Of a DNA stretch of 64,000 nt, positions 15,494 through 25,644 are shown one piece after another; position 1 is the stretch's first letter; each line of letters starts with the position of its first letter. Position numbers and translations under genes: made by a program. This DNA is from Shewanella glacialipiscicola (lineage in GTDB: Bacteria > Pseudomonadota > Gammaproteobacteria > Enterobacterales > Shewanellaceae), in contig NZ_JAKILU010000006.1 of the NCBI RefSeq assembly GCF_023283485.1, positions 1 through 64,000 on the forward strand. Direction: 5' to 3'. The notes under the pieces were generated by a model. That model had not been told where the DNA came from, searched no databases, and worked only from the letters and a program-made list of their open reading frames with translations.

Positions 15494-16036
15494 TTACCAC
15501 ATTAAATCATCTGGAATCGCATAATTAGCATAGGGATCATCTTCAACCACTACGGCTTTAGCACTATCCTGTTGCCATAAATAACCGCACCACTGCGGCA
15601 CTAACAGCTTCACTCGCTCGGCTAACTTATGCGGAACTAAGTAACTCTTGTCTTCGTAACGTACTATACCTAACTGCCCTTTGAGCAATTCCGCCTGTAA
15701 TTTTTCATCTATATATAAAGAATAGATTTTATTATCAAGAGTATAGTTAAATTTAACTTCAGCATAGGTAGGGATTTTAATCGCAAACTGGGTGAACTCA
15801 GTGATTAACCCGCGCACTTGTCCACGCTCCGATGCTTCGGCAAAACGTTGCTCATTCAGCGCTTTATCTTTCTGTGCCTGCAAACGTTTTTGATCTGCGA
15901 CTTCTTGCTTAAAAACACCTGAGCCATCGTCTATGCGCGATTTTTTGTCGCGGCGTTGTTGGGTTTTAAGGTCACGCGCCTTTTGTTTACTGGCAAGCCC
16001 AGCTTTGAGTAATTGCTCTTGTAATGCATTAGCCAT
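15494..16036 (-). CDS. yaiL: DUF2058 (YaiL-like) protein
   Basis: A 180-residue cytoplasmic protein of the DUF2058/YaiL family. The N-terminal third is a highly charged coiled-coil-like stretch (QQRRDKKSRIDDGSG, KRLQAQKDKALNEQR) and the rest a compact domain ending in YANYAIPDDLMW, a conserved family tail. YaiL-type proteins have been described as nucleic-acid-associated, but no reaction is established. The start at 16036 has AGGT about nine bases upstream. It is probably a single-gene unit with its own terminator. Confidence 0.82.
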   Translation of the reverse strand: MANALQEQLLKAGLASKQKARDLKTQQRRDKKSRIDDGSGVFKQEVADQKRLQAQKDKALNEQRFAEASERGQVRGLITEFTQFAIKIPTYAEVKFNYTLDNKIYSLYIDEKLQAELLKGQLGIVRYEDKSYLVPHKLAERVKLLVPQWCGYLWQQDSAKAVVVEDDPYANYAIPDDLMW

Positions 16037-16111
16037 GGATCATTACCTATTTAATCTATTTATAAACACAAGAGGTCGATGTGAAATTAATTATCGACGC
16101 TTAAAACTAAA

Positions 16112-16933
16112 TTACATTTTTGCGGCTAATTCGCCAAGTTCTGTCATTGCGATACTGGCGCCGCCCAGTGACCAACCGCCATCTACTGGTAACACCACTC
16201 CCGTAATGTAAGATGCCAACTCAGAGCCCAAGAATAGCGCGGCATTGGCGATATCTTGACCTGTACCATTGCGTTTTAACGGGACCGATTGGGCTACTTT
16301 TTGTTGTAATACTGCACTAGGAGCCAGACGATTAAAACCTTCCGTATCAGCAATTGGTCCTGGAACAATAGAGTTTATCCTTAATCCTTCACAACCCCAT
16401 TCTAATGCAAGTGTACGCGTTAACATATCAACGCCCGCTTTAGCAGCACAAACATGCACTTGCATTGGCATCGCAATTGAAGCTTGCGGCGCTGAAATCT
16501 GAATAATACTGCCATTGGGACGACGTAACAAAGGGTAAGCTTGTTTGAGGACTTGAAAGCTTCCCAGTAAATCAATATCCATTACTGACTTAAATCCATT
16601 AGCGGAGAGTTTAGCCGCACTAGCCGGGAAATTGCCCGCTGCGCCACTGACGAGTATATCGATAAAGCCGAACTCTGAGGCAATTTTATCAAAACCTACT
16701 TCCAGTGCAGTTAAATCACGTACATCAAAACTCACACCTAAATGAATGCCATCAGGATTGGCCTGTTTCAGCTGCAATACGGCGGCATCTATTTTATCTT
16801 GCTTGCGGCTCGCAACGGCCACATTGGCGCCAGCCTGTGCGAACGCGATGGCAATCGCAAGATTAATCCCACTGGTCCCACCGACAACGACAACATTCTT
16901 ACCGTGATAATTAAACATCGTAGCATTAAACAT
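16112..16933 (-). CDS. SDR oxidoreductase resembling DECR-type 2,4-dienoyl-CoA reductase
   Basis: A 273-residue short-chain dehydrogenase. The Rossmann glycine motif is VGGTSGIN (about 18-25). The stretch AAGNFPASAAKLSANGFKS then VMDID is close to peroxisomal/mitochondrial 2,4-dienoyl-CoA reductases. The usual catalytic YxxxK is changed: the lysine is present (HVCAAKAGVD) but the Tyr position is V. Loss of that Tyr is normal in the DECR group, so the enzyme is probably active. This would make a second, non-homologous dienoyl-CoA reductase beside FadH in the same window. The start follows GGAG by seven bases. Confidence 0.8.
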   Translation of the reverse strand: MFNATMFNYHGKNVVVVGGTSGINLAIAIAFAQAGANVAVASRKQDKIDAAVLQLKQANPDGIHLGVSFDVRDLTALEVGFDKIASEFGFIDILVSGAAGNFPASAAKLSANGFKSVMDIDLLGSFQVLKQAYPLLRRPNGSIIQISAPQASIAMPMQVHVCAAKAGVDMLTRTLALEWGCEGLRINSIVPGPIADTEGFNRLAPSAVLQQKVAQSVPLKRNGTGQDIANAALFLGSELASYITGVVLPVDGGWSLGGASIAMTELGELAAKM

Positions 16934-17073
16934 AGAAGTTCTCCGTAAACAACAAAATAAGCATTAATCCTGTGTGGGTATTTTTATATTGCTATCAAAA
17001 ATACAATGTCAATCGCCTTACCCTTCAGTTCGTGAATCATGTATCAACAATATTATTCAACCGTGCTAATCGG

Positions 17074-17769
17074 TTACTTCAACGATTGATGAATCGCTTG
17101 CAACGCAGCTAAGGGATCGGCTGCTTGGGTAATCGGCCTGCCAATCACCAAATAATCCGAGCCCGCTGCGATGGCTTGAGGCGGCGTCATCACCCGATGT
17201 TGATCGCCAGCGTCACTGCCAACAGGGCGAATACCTGGCGTGACTAAGTTAAATTCTTTACCCAGCAGTGTTTTTAATACCGTCGCTTCTTGTGCTGAAC
17301 ACACCACGCCATCAAGCCCTGCTTGCTGTGTGAGTTTAGCTAAACGCTGTACATGCTCAAAGGCAGGCACGTTGATACCAAGTAATTTAAGATCAGCATC
17401 ACTCATAGACGTTAATACCGTCACAGCAATCAACAGCGGCGCTTTGTCACCATAAGGCAGCAATGCCTTTTTGGCTGCTTCCATCATCGCTAAACCGCCA
17501 CTAGCGTGTACATTCGTCATCCACACCCCCAGCTCTGCGGCCGCTGCCACGGCTTTAGCAACGGTATTAGGTATATCGTGAAATTTCAAATCGAGGAATA
17601 AATCAAAACCACGGTCATGGATATCTTTTACCAATTGTGGGCCAAATAAGGTAAACATTTCTTTGCCAATTTTAAGGCGGCACATGTTGGGATCGAGTCT
17701 ATCTATCAATTGTAAAGCGTGGTTTTTATTATCGTAATCAAGTGCTACGAGGATAGGTTTAGTCGTCAT
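17074..17769 (-). CDS. pyrF: orotidine 5'-phosphate decarboxylase
   Basis: Last step of UMP synthesis, OMP to UMP. The 231-residue TIM barrel has the active-site signature [13 protein letters not shown] (with the catalytic Lys/Asp set), LVTPGIRP and the phosphate-binding [18 protein letters not shown] lies four bases before the ATG. It follows lapB by 44 bp, an arrangement shared with E. coli, and is the last gene of the rpsA-ihfB-lapA-lapB-pyrF direction. Confidence 0.96.
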   Translation of the reverse strand: MTTKPILVALDYDNKNHALQLIDRLDPNMCRLKIGKEMFTLFGPQLVKDIHDRGFDLFLDLKFHDIPNTVAKAVAAAAELGVWMTNVHASGGLAMMEAAKKALLPYGDKAPLLIAVTVLTSMSDADLKLLGINVPAFEHVQRLAKLTQQAGLDGVVCSAQEATVLKTLLGKEFNLVTPGIRPVGSDAGDQHRVMTPPQAIAAGSDYLVIGRPITQAADPLAALQAIHQSLK

Positions 17770-17813
17770 TATCTCTCCAACGGGGGGTACACTGAGTATA
17801 GATATGTTATGGT

Positions 17814-18974
17814 TTACTCGCCATCCAGGCCTCTTATCCGCTTAATGCTGCCCCAGTTTTTACAAGAAGGACAATGCCAGTAAAGCGCATGAGATGGGAA
17901 ACCACACTCTTTACAACGGTAACTTGGACGGAATTTAATTTGTTGCTCAACGAGCTGTTCTAGCAGCGTTAAACTTTGTTTGGCTTGCCCTTCTTCAGCT
18001 TGGCGTAAATGCATTTGCATCAAGTGCTGAAAGCCTTTCATGGTCGGATGACGATATAACGCATCGAGAACCATGCTTTCTGCTGCTTTTATCTCATCTA
18101 AACTGATCATGTGCTGCGCTAAAGCGACAACGACAGATGCCCCAGCGCCATCAGCCATAGCGCCTGCCAGTAATTCTTGGAAACCTTCTCTATCGTTAGT
18201 ATCACGGTACACTTGTTTTGCCGTCGGAATCGCATCGGCAAACAGCTCAATATCAGCGTTCTTCAACTGCAGCAGCATTTGTTTACATTGATCATAATCT
18301 TGAATATCGAGGAATTTTTTAGCTAAGGTTAATAAAGCTCGGCCACACTGAGGATCTTGTTTGAGTGCCTGTTGTAGTAATTTAATTTTTTGTGCATCGT
18401 CGCTCGCTTCATCAGCTAACTGGCAATAAAAATGTGCAGTTAACGGCTTTAAAGCTTGCTGGCGCTTACGACTCAAACGCTTAGTGATATCAATCGCTTT
18501 TTGCCACTCTTTAATCACTTGATAGATTGCAATAAGTTGGGTTTCAGACTCTTCACTATGGTCGTCTTGACTGACGAGATTAATAAAAATTTCTTCGGCG
18601 CGGTCATAAAACCCGGCTGCCAGATAATCTTTGCCAAGTTCCATCATCGCAATATCGCGTTGTTCGTTGGTTAGGCTGGGGCGCGCGATTAAATTTTGGT
18701 GAATACGAATGGAGCGATCGACTTCGCCGCGTTTGCGAAATAACGAGCCAAGCGATAAATGAGTGTCGATAGTTTCATCGTCAACATCGAGCATACTAAT
18801 AAACAAATCAACTGCCTTGTCGGATTCATTGGACAGCAGAAAGTTGAGCCCTGTAAAGTAATCACGGCTAAATTGTTTACGTTGATTAGATTGATTCTGC
18901 CTTATGCTCCGTCGCCCCATATACCAACCGTAAGCGGCGGCGATAGGAAGCAACAGAAAGAGGATCTCAAGCAT
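17814..18974 (-). CDS. lapB: lipopolysaccharide assembly protein B
   Basis: Inner-membrane-anchored TPR protein that brings FtsH to LpxC and so limits lipopolysaccharide synthesis. The 386-residue product has an N-terminal membrane anchor ([19 protein letters not shown]), a long run of TPR helices (about 45-340), and a C-terminal rubredoxin-type metal site, CKECGF then CPSCKNWG. It starts one base after the lapA stop, so the two are translationally coupled. Confidence 0.94.
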   Translation of the reverse strand: MLEILFLLLPIAAAYGWYMGRRSIRQNQSNQRKQFSRDYFTGLNFLLSNESDKAVDLFISMLDVDDETIDTHLSLGSLFRKRGEVDRSIRIHQNLIARPSLTNEQRDIAMMELGKDYLAAGFYDRAEEIFINLVSQDDHSEESETQLIAIYQVIKEWQKAIDITKRLSRKRQQALKPLTAHFYCQLADEASDDAQKIKLLQQALKQDPQCGRALLTLAKKFLDIQDYDQCKQMLLQLKNADIELFADAIPTAKQVYRDTNDREGFQELLAGAMADGAGASVVVALAQHMISLDEIKAAESMVLDALYRHPTMKGFQHLMQMHLRQAEEGQAKQSLTLLEQLVEQQIKFRPSYRCKECGFPSHALYWHCPSCKNWGSIKRIRGLDGE

Positions 18975-18975
18975 A

Positions 18976-19251
18976 TTAAGCGTCTATATCCTGAGGGGCC
19001 TTGGCAAGTACTTGATTTAGCTTTTTCTTCGTCGCTGCTAAGCTCAATTTCAAGCGAACAATATAATAGCTCGCCACTAACCAACTCAGCATAAAACCTA
19101 CAAAAAAGACCACAGCAAGCACGACTGGCAGGCGGTACTCACCCTGTGCGACAAAATAGCTAATTGTCACAACTTGTTCGTTACGTGCACCAAAAATCAA
19201 CGCCAAAATAAATAATAGTGCTACCAGCACAGTTGCCACAAATGATTTCAC
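18976..19251 (-). CDS. lapA: lipopolysaccharide assembly protein A (DUF1049)
   Basis: A 91-residue inner-membrane protein with two spans (FVATVLVALLFILALIFGAR and LPVVLAVVFFVGFMLSWLV) and a basic cytoplasmic coiled tail, as in LapA/YciS. The start codon is GTG at 19251, six bases after GGGAG; no ATG fits. It is directly coupled to lapB and acts with it in controlling lipopolysaccharide assembly. Confidence 0.92.
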   Translation of the reverse strand: MKSFVATVLVALLFILALIFGARNEQVVTISYFVAQGEYRLPVVLAVVFFVGFMLSWLVASYYIVRLKLSLAATKKKLNQVLAKAPQDIDA

Positions 19252-19324
19252 GCTGCACTCCCTATTCGCGTTTCAATTTAATGATTATCCAAGAAATTTA
19301 CTGAGCTGACCAGCAATAGATACA

Positions 19325-19350
19325 AAAAAGCCTCCTAACGGAGGCTTTTT
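19325..19350 (-). terminator. terminator after ihfB
   Basis: AAAAAGCCTCC (19325-19335) is complementary to GGAGGCTTTTT (19340-19350) around TAAC, just downstream of the ihfB stop and upstream of lapA. Confidence 0.85.
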
Positions 19351-19363
19351 ACTATGCGGTCAA

Positions 19364-19651
19364 TCACACATTAACGGCGTCAACACGCTCGCGCAGTTCT
19401 TTGCCTGGCTTAAAGTGCGGGACATATTTACCTTCCAAATCGACAGATGAACCTGTCTTTGGATTACGGCCAGTCCGCGGTGCACGATAGTGAAGAGAGA
19501 AACTACCAAAGCCGCGGATCTCAATACGATCACCGCTTTCTAATGTTGTTGCCATTTGCTCCAACATTTCTTTGATTGCGCCTTCAACCTCTTTCGCCGA
19601 CAGCTGCGACTGCCTGGTGGCGAGTTTTTCGATAAGTTCAGATTTCGTCAT
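19364..19651 (-). CDS. ihfB: integration host factor subunit beta
   Basis: The beta half of the DNA-bending heterodimer. The 95-residue product is the right length and has the HU/IHF signature [20 protein letters not shown] with the DNA-intercalating proline arm. It sits directly after rpsA, as in E. coli, separated by a hairpin at 19693-19712. Confidence 0.96.
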   Translation of the reverse strand: MTKSELIEKLATRQSQLSAKEVEGAIKEMLEQMATTLESGDRIEIRGFGSFSLHYRAPRTGRNPKTGSSVDLEGKYVPHFKPGKELRERVDAVNV

Positions 19652-19692
19652 CTTAGCTATCCCCTATTATCAAGCCAAACACAGTCGCCTAA

Positions 19693-19712
19693 TGGGGAGA
19701 TAAGTCTCCCCA
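19693..19712 (-). terminator. rpsA-ihfB intergenic hairpin
   Basis: TGGGGAGA (19693-19700) pairs with TCTCCCCA (19705-19712) around TAAG, with a further complement CGCCT/AGGCG outside. There is no T-run, so it may attenuate or stabilise rather than terminate. Confidence 0.5.
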
Positions 19713-19724
19713 AACAACAGGCGA

Positions 19725-21392
19725 TTATTTACGAGCTGCTTTAAACGCTTCAGCCATTGCATTGCTAATAACAACGTCATCTTGCTTGTTCAACGTCGCC
19801 ATTACTTCTTTCTCTTCAGCTTCGTCTTTCGCTTTGATTGACAGGCTGATAGAGCGGTTCTTACGATCAACACCCATGAACTTAGCTTCGATTGCATCGC
19901 CTACATTGTAGACAGTAGAAGCATCTTCGATACGCTCACGTGAAATGTCAGCTACACGGATGTAACCTTCAACAGTGTCGGCCAATTCAACAGTTACACC
20001 TTTAGCATCAACAGCAGAAACAGTACCGTTTACGATAGTGCCTTTCTTCTTGTCAGCTAAGTATGCGTTGAATGGATCATCTTCAGTTTGCTTAACACCT
20101 AAGCTGATGCGCTCACGCTCTGGATCTACAGACAGAACCACTGCATGGATTTCATCGCCTTTCTTGTATTCAGAAACTGCGTCTTCGCCAGTACCGTTCC
20201 AAGAAATGTCAGACAGGTGAACTAAACCGTCGATACCGCCGTCAAGACCGATAAAGATACCGAAGTCAGTGATTGACTTGATCTTACCAGAAACCTTGTC
20301 GCCTTTATTGTAACGAGTTGCGAAGTCATCCCATGGATTAGTCTTACATTGCTTCAGACCTAGAGAAATACGACGACGCTCTTCATCGATGTCCAGAACC
20401 AGAACTTCAACTTCATCACCTAAGTTAACCACTTTAGATGGGTGAATGTTCTTGTTAGTCCAATCCATTTCAGAAACGTGAACCAGACCTTCAACGCCTT
20501 CTTCGATCTCGACGAAGCAACCGTAGTCAGTTAGGTTAGTGACGCGGCCCGTTAAACGTGTGTTTTCTGGGTAGCGCTTGCTGATTTCTAACCATGGATC
20601 TTCGCCAAGTTGTTTCAGACCTAGAGATACACGAGTGCGCTCACGATCATACTTCAGTACTTTAACGTTGATTTCATCGCCAACATTGACGATTTCTGAT
20701 GGATGTTTAACACGTTTCCACGCCATATCAGTGATATGTAGCAGACCGTCAACACCACCTAAATCTACGAATGCACCGTAGTCAGTCAGGTTCTTAACGA
20801 TACCTTTAACAGCTTGACCTTCTTGCAAGTTTTCTAACAGTGCATCACGCTCGGCGCTGCTTTCTGATTCGATAACTGCACGACGAGAAACAACAACGTT
20901 GTTACGCTTCTGGTCTAGTTTAATAACTTTGAATTCTAATTCTTTGTACTCTAAGTGAGCGGTGTCGCGAACTGGGCGCACATCTACTAGAGAACCAGGT
21001 AAGAAAGCACGGATACCGTTTAATTCAACAGTGAAACCGCCTTTAACTTTACCATTGATGATACCGATTACAGTTTCAGCATCTTCATAAGCTTTTTCCA
21101 GAACGATCCAAGCTTCATGACGTTTCGCTTTTTCGCGAGACAGTTGAGTCTCACCGAAGCCGTCTTCAACAGAGTCAAGAGCTACGTCAACTTCATCACC
21201 AACAGCAATTTCTAAAACACCTTGAGCGTTTTTGAATTGTTCAGCTGGAATTGGGCTTTCAGACTTCAGACCGGCGTCAACCAGTACCATACCGTTTTTG
21301 ATTGATACAACAGTACCACGAACGATAGAACCTGGACGGAACTCCAGAGTTTGAAGGGATTGTTCAAATAGATCAGCAAAAGATTCAGTCAT
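19725..21392 (-). CDS. rpsA: 30S ribosomal protein S1
   Basis: Binds mRNA and delivers it to the 30S subunit. The 555-residue protein has six S1 repeats; the repeated [41 protein letters not shown] and [21 protein letters not shown] blocks are plain. No strong ribosome site precedes the ATG, which is usual for rpsA. The order cmk-rpsA-ihfB is the classical one. Confidence 0.97.
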   Translation of the reverse strand: MTESFADLFEQSLQTLEFRPGSIVRGTVVSIKNGMVLVDAGLKSESPIPAEQFKNAQGVLEIAVGDEVDVALDSVEDGFGETQLSREKAKRHEAWIVLEKAYEDAETVIGIINGKVKGGFTVELNGIRAFLPGSLVDVRPVRDTAHLEYKELEFKVIKLDQKRNNVVVSRRAVIESESSAERDALLENLQEGQAVKGIVKNLTDYGAFVDLGGVDGLLHITDMAWKRVKHPSEIVNVGDEINVKVLKYDRERTRVSLGLKQLGEDPWLEISKRYPENTRLTGRVTNLTDYGCFVEIEEGVEGLVHVSEMDWTNKNIHPSKVVNLGDEVEVLVLDIDEERRRISLGLKQCKTNPWDDFATRYNKGDKVSGKIKSITDFGIFIGLDGGIDGLVHLSDISWNGTGEDAVSEYKKGDEIHAVVLSVDPERERISLGVKQTEDDPFNAYLADKKKGTIVNGTVSAVDAKGVTVELADTVEGYIRVADISRERIEDASTVYNVGDAIEAKFMGVDRKNRSISLSIKAKDEAEEKEVMATLNKQDDVVISNAMAEAFKAARK

Positions 21393-21494
21393 GTTTAGGT
21401 TACTTTATTTATTAAACCACTGTCCGTCCTAGACGTGGAGTCAGTCAAATTATCCGTATCATCCTTAATACGAATACCTACCCGGTGGGCTAAC
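21393..21494 (-). promoter_or_regulatory. rpsA leader, likely target of S1 autoregulation
   Basis: The leader between cmk and rpsA lacks a normal Shine-Dalgarno but on the minus strand carries GGA motifs (AAGGATG, TAGGACGGACAG) in a region that can fold into hairpins. In E. coli and relatives the rpsA start region works this way, with S1 repressing its own translation. Here the structure is inferred, not computed. Confidence 0.4.
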
Positions 21495-22187
21495 TTAGTT
21501 AGCGTCGGATAATTTTTGGTTGATAAAGCTAAGCGCAAGCGCCAGCACTTCATCAATACCCTTACCGCTAGTATCGATAATGAGCGCATCCTCGGCGGGG
21601 ACTAAAGGAGCCACCGGACGATTCATATCGCGCTCATCACGTTCGATAATTTCACTTAAAAGGCGGTCGATATTAACATCGAAGCCCTTGTCCTGCAACT
21701 GATTATAGCGTCTTTGGGCACGCTCTTCAGCTGAGGCGGTTAAATATAATTTTGCCAGTGCATTGGGGAAAACAACCGTTCCCATGTCGCGACCATCGGC
21801 AATTAATCCTGGTGCCGTTTTAAAAGCACGTTGACGACGCAGTAATGCTTCTCTCACCCTTGGAAATGCAGCGACTTTTGACGCGGCATTCGAACACTCT
21901 TGGGTGCGTATATCGGTGGTGACGTCCTCACCTTCTAATATGACTTGAACCGGATCTTTATCAGTGCCTGTTAGAAACTTCACATCAAGGTGTGCCGCTA
22001 ACAGCGTGATAGACTCTTCATTATCCAGTTCAACGTTATGATGAATTGCTGCAAGCGCAAGAACTCGGTAAATAGCACCACTATCAAGTAGTTGCCAGCC
22101 TAAATGCTGGGCTAATAATTGACTAATCGTACCTTTCCCGGCACCGCTTGGGCCGTCGATTGTGACTACAGGAGCCCGTTCAGACAT
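21495..22187 (-). CDS. cmk: cytidylate kinase
   Basis: Phosphorylates CMP and dCMP. The 230-residue product has the P-loop [15 protein letters not shown] at the N-terminus, [11 protein letters not shown] in the middle and the RDERDMNRP lid. The start has AGGA six bases upstream. It lies upstream of rpsA in the same direction, as in other gammaproteobacteria. Confidence 0.96.
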   Translation of the reverse strand: MSERAPVVTIDGPSGAGKGTISQLLAQHLGWQLLDSGAIYRVLALAAIHHNVELDNEESITLLAAHLDVKFLTGTDKDPVQVILEGEDVTTDIRTQECSNAASKVAAFPRVREALLRRQRAFKTAPGLIADGRDMGTVVFPNALAKLYLTASAEERAQRRYNQLQDKGFDVNIDRLLSEIIERDERDMNRPVAPLVPAEDALIIDTSGKGIDEVLALALSFINQKLSDAN

Positions 22188-22305
22188 ATATTCCTCCGCA
22201 AAAAATAACCATCATCCGTGAGTTCATCAAGTGAGCCCCGAAAATGAGCGCGCAGCATTGTACAATAAAAGACAAACAAAAACCGTGGATTTTTTTATGA
22301 GGAGT

Positions 22306-22329
22306 AGCAGCCGTATGTATACGACTGCT
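22306..22329 (-). terminator. possible hairpin between aroA and cmk
   Basis: AGCAGCCGTA (22306-22315) and TACGACTGCT (22320-22329) pair with one mismatch around TGTA. There is no clear T-run; it may be a weak terminator or a processing structure. Confidence 0.35.
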
Positions 22330-22372
22330 TCTTTTGCGTTGAGGCTAAATTAAGTTTTTAGGTCTTGACAAC

Positions 22373-23653
22373 TTAATGCTGAAGACTCGCAAATTGTTTA
22401 AAATAGTCGGGGAATGTCTTAGAAGTACAATCAGGATCGTTAATGGTAATACCGCAATCGGCGAATGCTAACATGGAAAAACACATGGCCATACGGTGAT
22501 CGTTATAGGTATCAATTTCAGCAGTATTAATCACGGCTGGCGGGGTGATTTTAATGTAATCATTGCCCTCTTCAACCTCGGCGCCAACTTTTCGTAATTC
22601 GGTCGCCATTGCGGCTAAACGGTCGGTTTCTTTAATACGCCAGTTGTAGATATTACGAATAACCGTCGTACCTTTGGCAAATAAGGCGGCGGTAGCAATG
22701 GTCATGGCTGCATCGGGAATATGATTCATATCTAAATCAACCGCCGTTAATTGAGATCCGCGGGCGATAATATAGTCATCGCCCCACTCGATATCTGCGC
22801 CCATTTTTTCAAGCACATCGGCAAATTTTACATCACCTTGAATACTCAAACGCCCCACGCCCGTCACTTTAACTTCACCGCCTTTAATCGCGCCTGCGGC
22901 TAAAAAGTAAGATGCTGATGATGCATCGCCTTCTACCAGCACTTTACCCGGTGACACATAATGTTGATCTGCAACAATTTCAAAACGGGCATAATCATGG
23001 TTAATCACAGTGACGCCAAATTGCGCCATCAAGGCCAGTGTAATATCGATGTAAGGCTTAGACACTAACTCGCCTTTCACATAGATATTAACTTTGCCCT
23101 TGGCAAGCGGTGCGACCATTAATAATGCGGTTAAGAACTGGCTGGATAAATCACCGGCAATCTCAACATCGCCGCCATTAAGACCCGTCGCGTTAATCGT
23201 CAGCGGTGGAAAACCGTCATTTTTGAGATAAACGATATGGGCACCCAGTTGCCTTAAGGCATCCACTAAATCGCCAATCGGGCGCTCTTCCATGCGAGGC
23301 TCGCCCGTTAAGGTAAATTCGCCTTGGCCTAAGGTTAAGGCGGCGCACAAAGGACGCATGGCGGTCCCCGCATTGCCTAAAAATAATTCCTGTGCAGATT
23401 TTGAGGAGATCACGCCACCTAAGCCATCGAGTTCACACACAGTATTGTTATGCGATAAACGGTAATTCACGCCTAACTGCTTTAAGGATGCCAACATGTG
23501 ACGAATATCATCTGAATCGAGCAGATTAGTGAGTGTGGTCGTACCTTGGGCTAAAGTGGCCAATAATAGGGCGCGATTCGAAATACTTTTTGAGCCCGGA
23601 ATATTGATCTCACCGCGGACTTGCACAACAGGTTCAAGACGTAATTGCTTCAT
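22373..23653 (-). CDS. aroA: 3-phosphoshikimate 1-carboxyvinyltransferase (EPSP synthase)
   Basis: Sixth step of the shikimate pathway. The 426-residue protein has the two family signatures, [13 protein letters not shown] (phosphoenolpyruvate site) and [20 protein letters not shown], and the N-terminal [14 protein letters not shown]. The GNAGTAMR site is the class I, glyphosate-sensitive form by comparison with E. coli. It is upstream of cmk in the same direction. Confidence 0.97.
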   Translation of the reverse strand: MKQLRLEPVVQVRGEINIPGSKSISNRALLLATLAQGTTTLTNLLDSDDIRHMLASLKQLGVNYRLSHNNTVCELDGLGGVISSKSAQELFLGNAGTAMRPLCAALTLGQGEFTLTGEPRMEERPIGDLVDALRQLGAHIVYLKNDGFPPLTINATGLNGGDVEIAGDLSSQFLTALLMVAPLAKGKVNIYVKGELVSKPYIDITLALMAQFGVTVINHDYARFEIVADQHYVSPGKVLVEGDASSASYFLAAGAIKGGEVKVTGVGRLSIQGDVKFADVLEKMGADIEWGDDYIIARGSQLTAVDLDMNHIPDAAMTIATAALFAKGTTVIRNIYNWRIKETDRLAAMATELRKVGAEVEEGNDYIKITPPAVINTAEIDTYNDHRMAMCFSMLAFADCGITINDPDCTSKTFPDYFKQFASLQH

Positions 23654-24083
23654 GAATAAATCTTCTTTCTCTATAGGGCGTCATCATCACGATCACGCGG
23701 GCTAAATACGTAAATGGCAACTTAATGCTACACAGCGTCAAGTTAAGATTACAAATAAAGGGAGATTGCGGCCTTGTTAATCCTTCGTGGTTATAAAATT
23801 ACCGATTGCAGCTAAGGATTCAACCGTTTTTTCGATAAAAATGGTTTTTAGGTCAGATTATTTGCTGAAAACAATATAAAAATACCAAAATCTATAATAT
23901 AAGCCGCCAACTTATGATTTAAGCGTATTTTTGCCTGACTTTGTGAACAACATAACGAGCGCTTAATCACATTTTCACTTTAAACACTTAGCCTTTCCGC
24001 GCTATCCTAATGGTCAAACAATAAATAATGCATATCTGATACATCATCACGTTTGCTAAATAACCATAAAGGTAGATGGAGCT
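23654..24083. other. divergent control region, aroA / aminotransferase
   Basis: 430 bp between divergent starts. I searched for TyrR-type boxes (TGTAAA-N6-TTTACA) and a CRP site and found none convincing; TTTGTGAAC near 23940 is one half-site only. Nothing else is seen. Confidence 0.5.
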
Positions 24084-25274
24084 ATGTTTAACTCACTTAT
24101 TGCAATGCAAGCGGATCCGATCCTTGGCTTGTTGACTCAGTACCGCGAAGACACTCACCCACTGAAAGTCGATTTAGGTGTCGGAGTTTATAAAGATCCT
24201 ACCGGCGTGACTCCTATTCTTAGCTGCGTTAAAAAGGCAGAAAAATTTCGCCTCGATACCGAAACCACCAAAGTGTATATCGGACCAACGGGCTCACCAC
24301 AATTCAATAGCTTAATGACAGAATTAGCCTTTGGCGCTGGCCATAGTGCCATCATAGCTAACCGTATTCGCACTGTTTCTACACCCGGTGGTACGGGCGC
24401 ACTGCGCGTTGCGGCTGACTTTATTAAACGTTGCAACCCTAATGCGGTGTTATGGGTGAGCGATCCGACTTGGGCAAACCATATCGGTTTGTTCGAAGCG
24501 GCGGGTATCACTGTTAAAACCTATCCGTATTATGACTACGATACCCAATCATTGAAATTTGATGAGATGCTTGCAGCCCTATCGCAAGTGAGTCCTGATG
24601 ATGTGGTGTTATTCCATGCCTGTTGCCATAACCCAAGTGGCATGGATTTAACCACAGAGCAATGGGATAAAGTCGTTGCCCTAACTAAAGAGCAAGGCTT
24701 TACTCCGCTTATCGATATGGCATACCAAGGTTTTGGTGATGGCGTTGATATTGATGCCTACGGTGTGCGTCAAATGGCGGCAGCGGTCGATAATATGATC
24801 CTTTGCAGCTCATGCTCGAAAAACTTCGGTTTGTACCGTGAGCGTATCGGTTCGTGTTCTGTGATTGCCAAAGATGCCCATAGCGCCAATGTTGCGCAAT
24901 CGGTACTGCTTTATGTGGTTCGTTGCCTCTACTCTATGCCTCCAGCCCACGGCGCGGCGATTGTTGAAACGATTTTAGGATCAGCAGAATTAACTCAAGA
25001 ATGGCTTGATGAGCTGAAAGTGATGCGCGATCGCATCAACGGCAACCGCGCCATTTTAGTCGATAAACTTAAAGCCAATGGCGTAGACCGTGACTTTAGC
25101 TTTATCGCCCGTCAAAAAGGCATGTTCTCCTTCCTCGGGGTGAATCCAGAGCAAGTGGCGCGCCTGCAAAAGGAATTCAGCATTTATATGGTGGGTTCAA
25201 GCCGCATTAGTATTGCTGGGATCAGTGAAGATAATGTCGATTACTTAGCTCAGTCTATCGTTAAAGTGCTTTAA
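24084..25274 (+). CDS. tyrB: aromatic/aspartate aminotransferase
   Basis: A PLP enzyme of class Ib transferring amino groups among aspartate, aromatic amino acids and their keto acids. The 396-residue length, the lysine stretch SSCSKNFGLYRERIG (PLP lysine about 247) and the substrate-binding arginine in SSRISIAGIS near the C-terminus place it with AspC/TyrB. TyrB and AspC cannot be told apart by eye. The start follows GGAG by three bases. Being opposite aroA suggests an aromatic role. Confidence 0.85.
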   Translation: MFNSLIAMQADPILGLLTQYREDTHPLKVDLGVGVYKDPTGVTPILSCVKKAEKFRLDTETTKVYIGPTGSPQFNSLMTELAFGAGHSAIIANRIRTVSTPGGTGALRVAADFIKRCNPNAVLWVSDPTWANHIGLFEAAGITVKTYPYYDYDTQSLKFDEMLAALSQVSPDDVVLFHACCHNPSGMDLTTEQWDKVVALTKEQGFTPLIDMAYQGFGDGVDIDAYGVRQMAAAVDNMILCSSCSKNFGLYRERIGSCSVIAKDAHSANVAQSVLLYVVRCLYSMPPAHGAAIVETILGSAELTQEWLDELKVMRDRINGNRAILVDKLKANGVDRDFSFIARQKGMFSFLGVNPEQVARLQKEFSIYMVGSSRISIAGISEDNVDYLAQSIVKVL

Positions 25275-25301
25275 GCACGGCTGAGTTTATCTGCACAGCT
25301 C

Positions 25302-25337
25302 ACTCTGCTGTATCGTCACGATTCAGCAGAGTTTATT
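25302..25337 (+). terminator. terminator after the aminotransferase gene
   Basis: ACTCTGCTG (25302-25310) pairs with CAGCAGAGT (25324-25332), with an inner ATCGT/ACGAT stem, followed by TTATTT. Confidence 0.7.
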
Positions 25338-25526
25338 TACCTCTTACAAACGTTAAAATTTTCAATCATCCCACTGCGTCAGCGTTAACAAACCTTCCCT
25401 TCAGCTCTAATCCCTAAAACCTTATCAAGCAAAGCTATATCTCTCTGCTCAAGCTTTTATTTTTAATCGTAAAAACCACACTCTATCGTTTTAACAAACG
25501 GTCGTTTAATGCAATAAATCGCAAGT

Positions 25527-25542
25527 TGTGATCTAGGTCGAC
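25527..25542 (+). promoter_or_regulatory. candidate CRP site upstream of yjjI
   Basis: TGTGATCTAGGTCGAC keeps the left half and centre of the CRP consensus (TGTGATCTAGATCACA, 12 of 16), but the right half is poor. It lies about 100 bp before the yjjI start. Shewanella CRP controls anaerobic genes, which would fit a glycyl-radical enzyme. Weak. Confidence 0.3.
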
Positions 25543-25644
25543 GGATTTCCATTTCACCAATCAGGGCTGCGGCTATTTTCACTTTTTAAAGCCAGAGCTG
25601 CCCAGTAGATTAGTAGTCATCATAGAACTTATGGATATTCCACC

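Larger units (their letters stand above)
25275..25644. other. intergenic control region of yjjI
   Basis: 370 bp holding the terminator above and a candidate CRP half-plus site at 25527-25542. No gene seen otherwise. Confidence 0.5.

Noticed and set aside
21395..21589. 64-residue minus-strand frame overlapping the cmk end
   Set aside because: It overlaps cmk in another frame and the rpsA leader; no family or ribosome site.
23938..23975. TGTGA and TCACA halves in the aroA upstream region
   Set aside because: The halves are too far apart for a CRP site.
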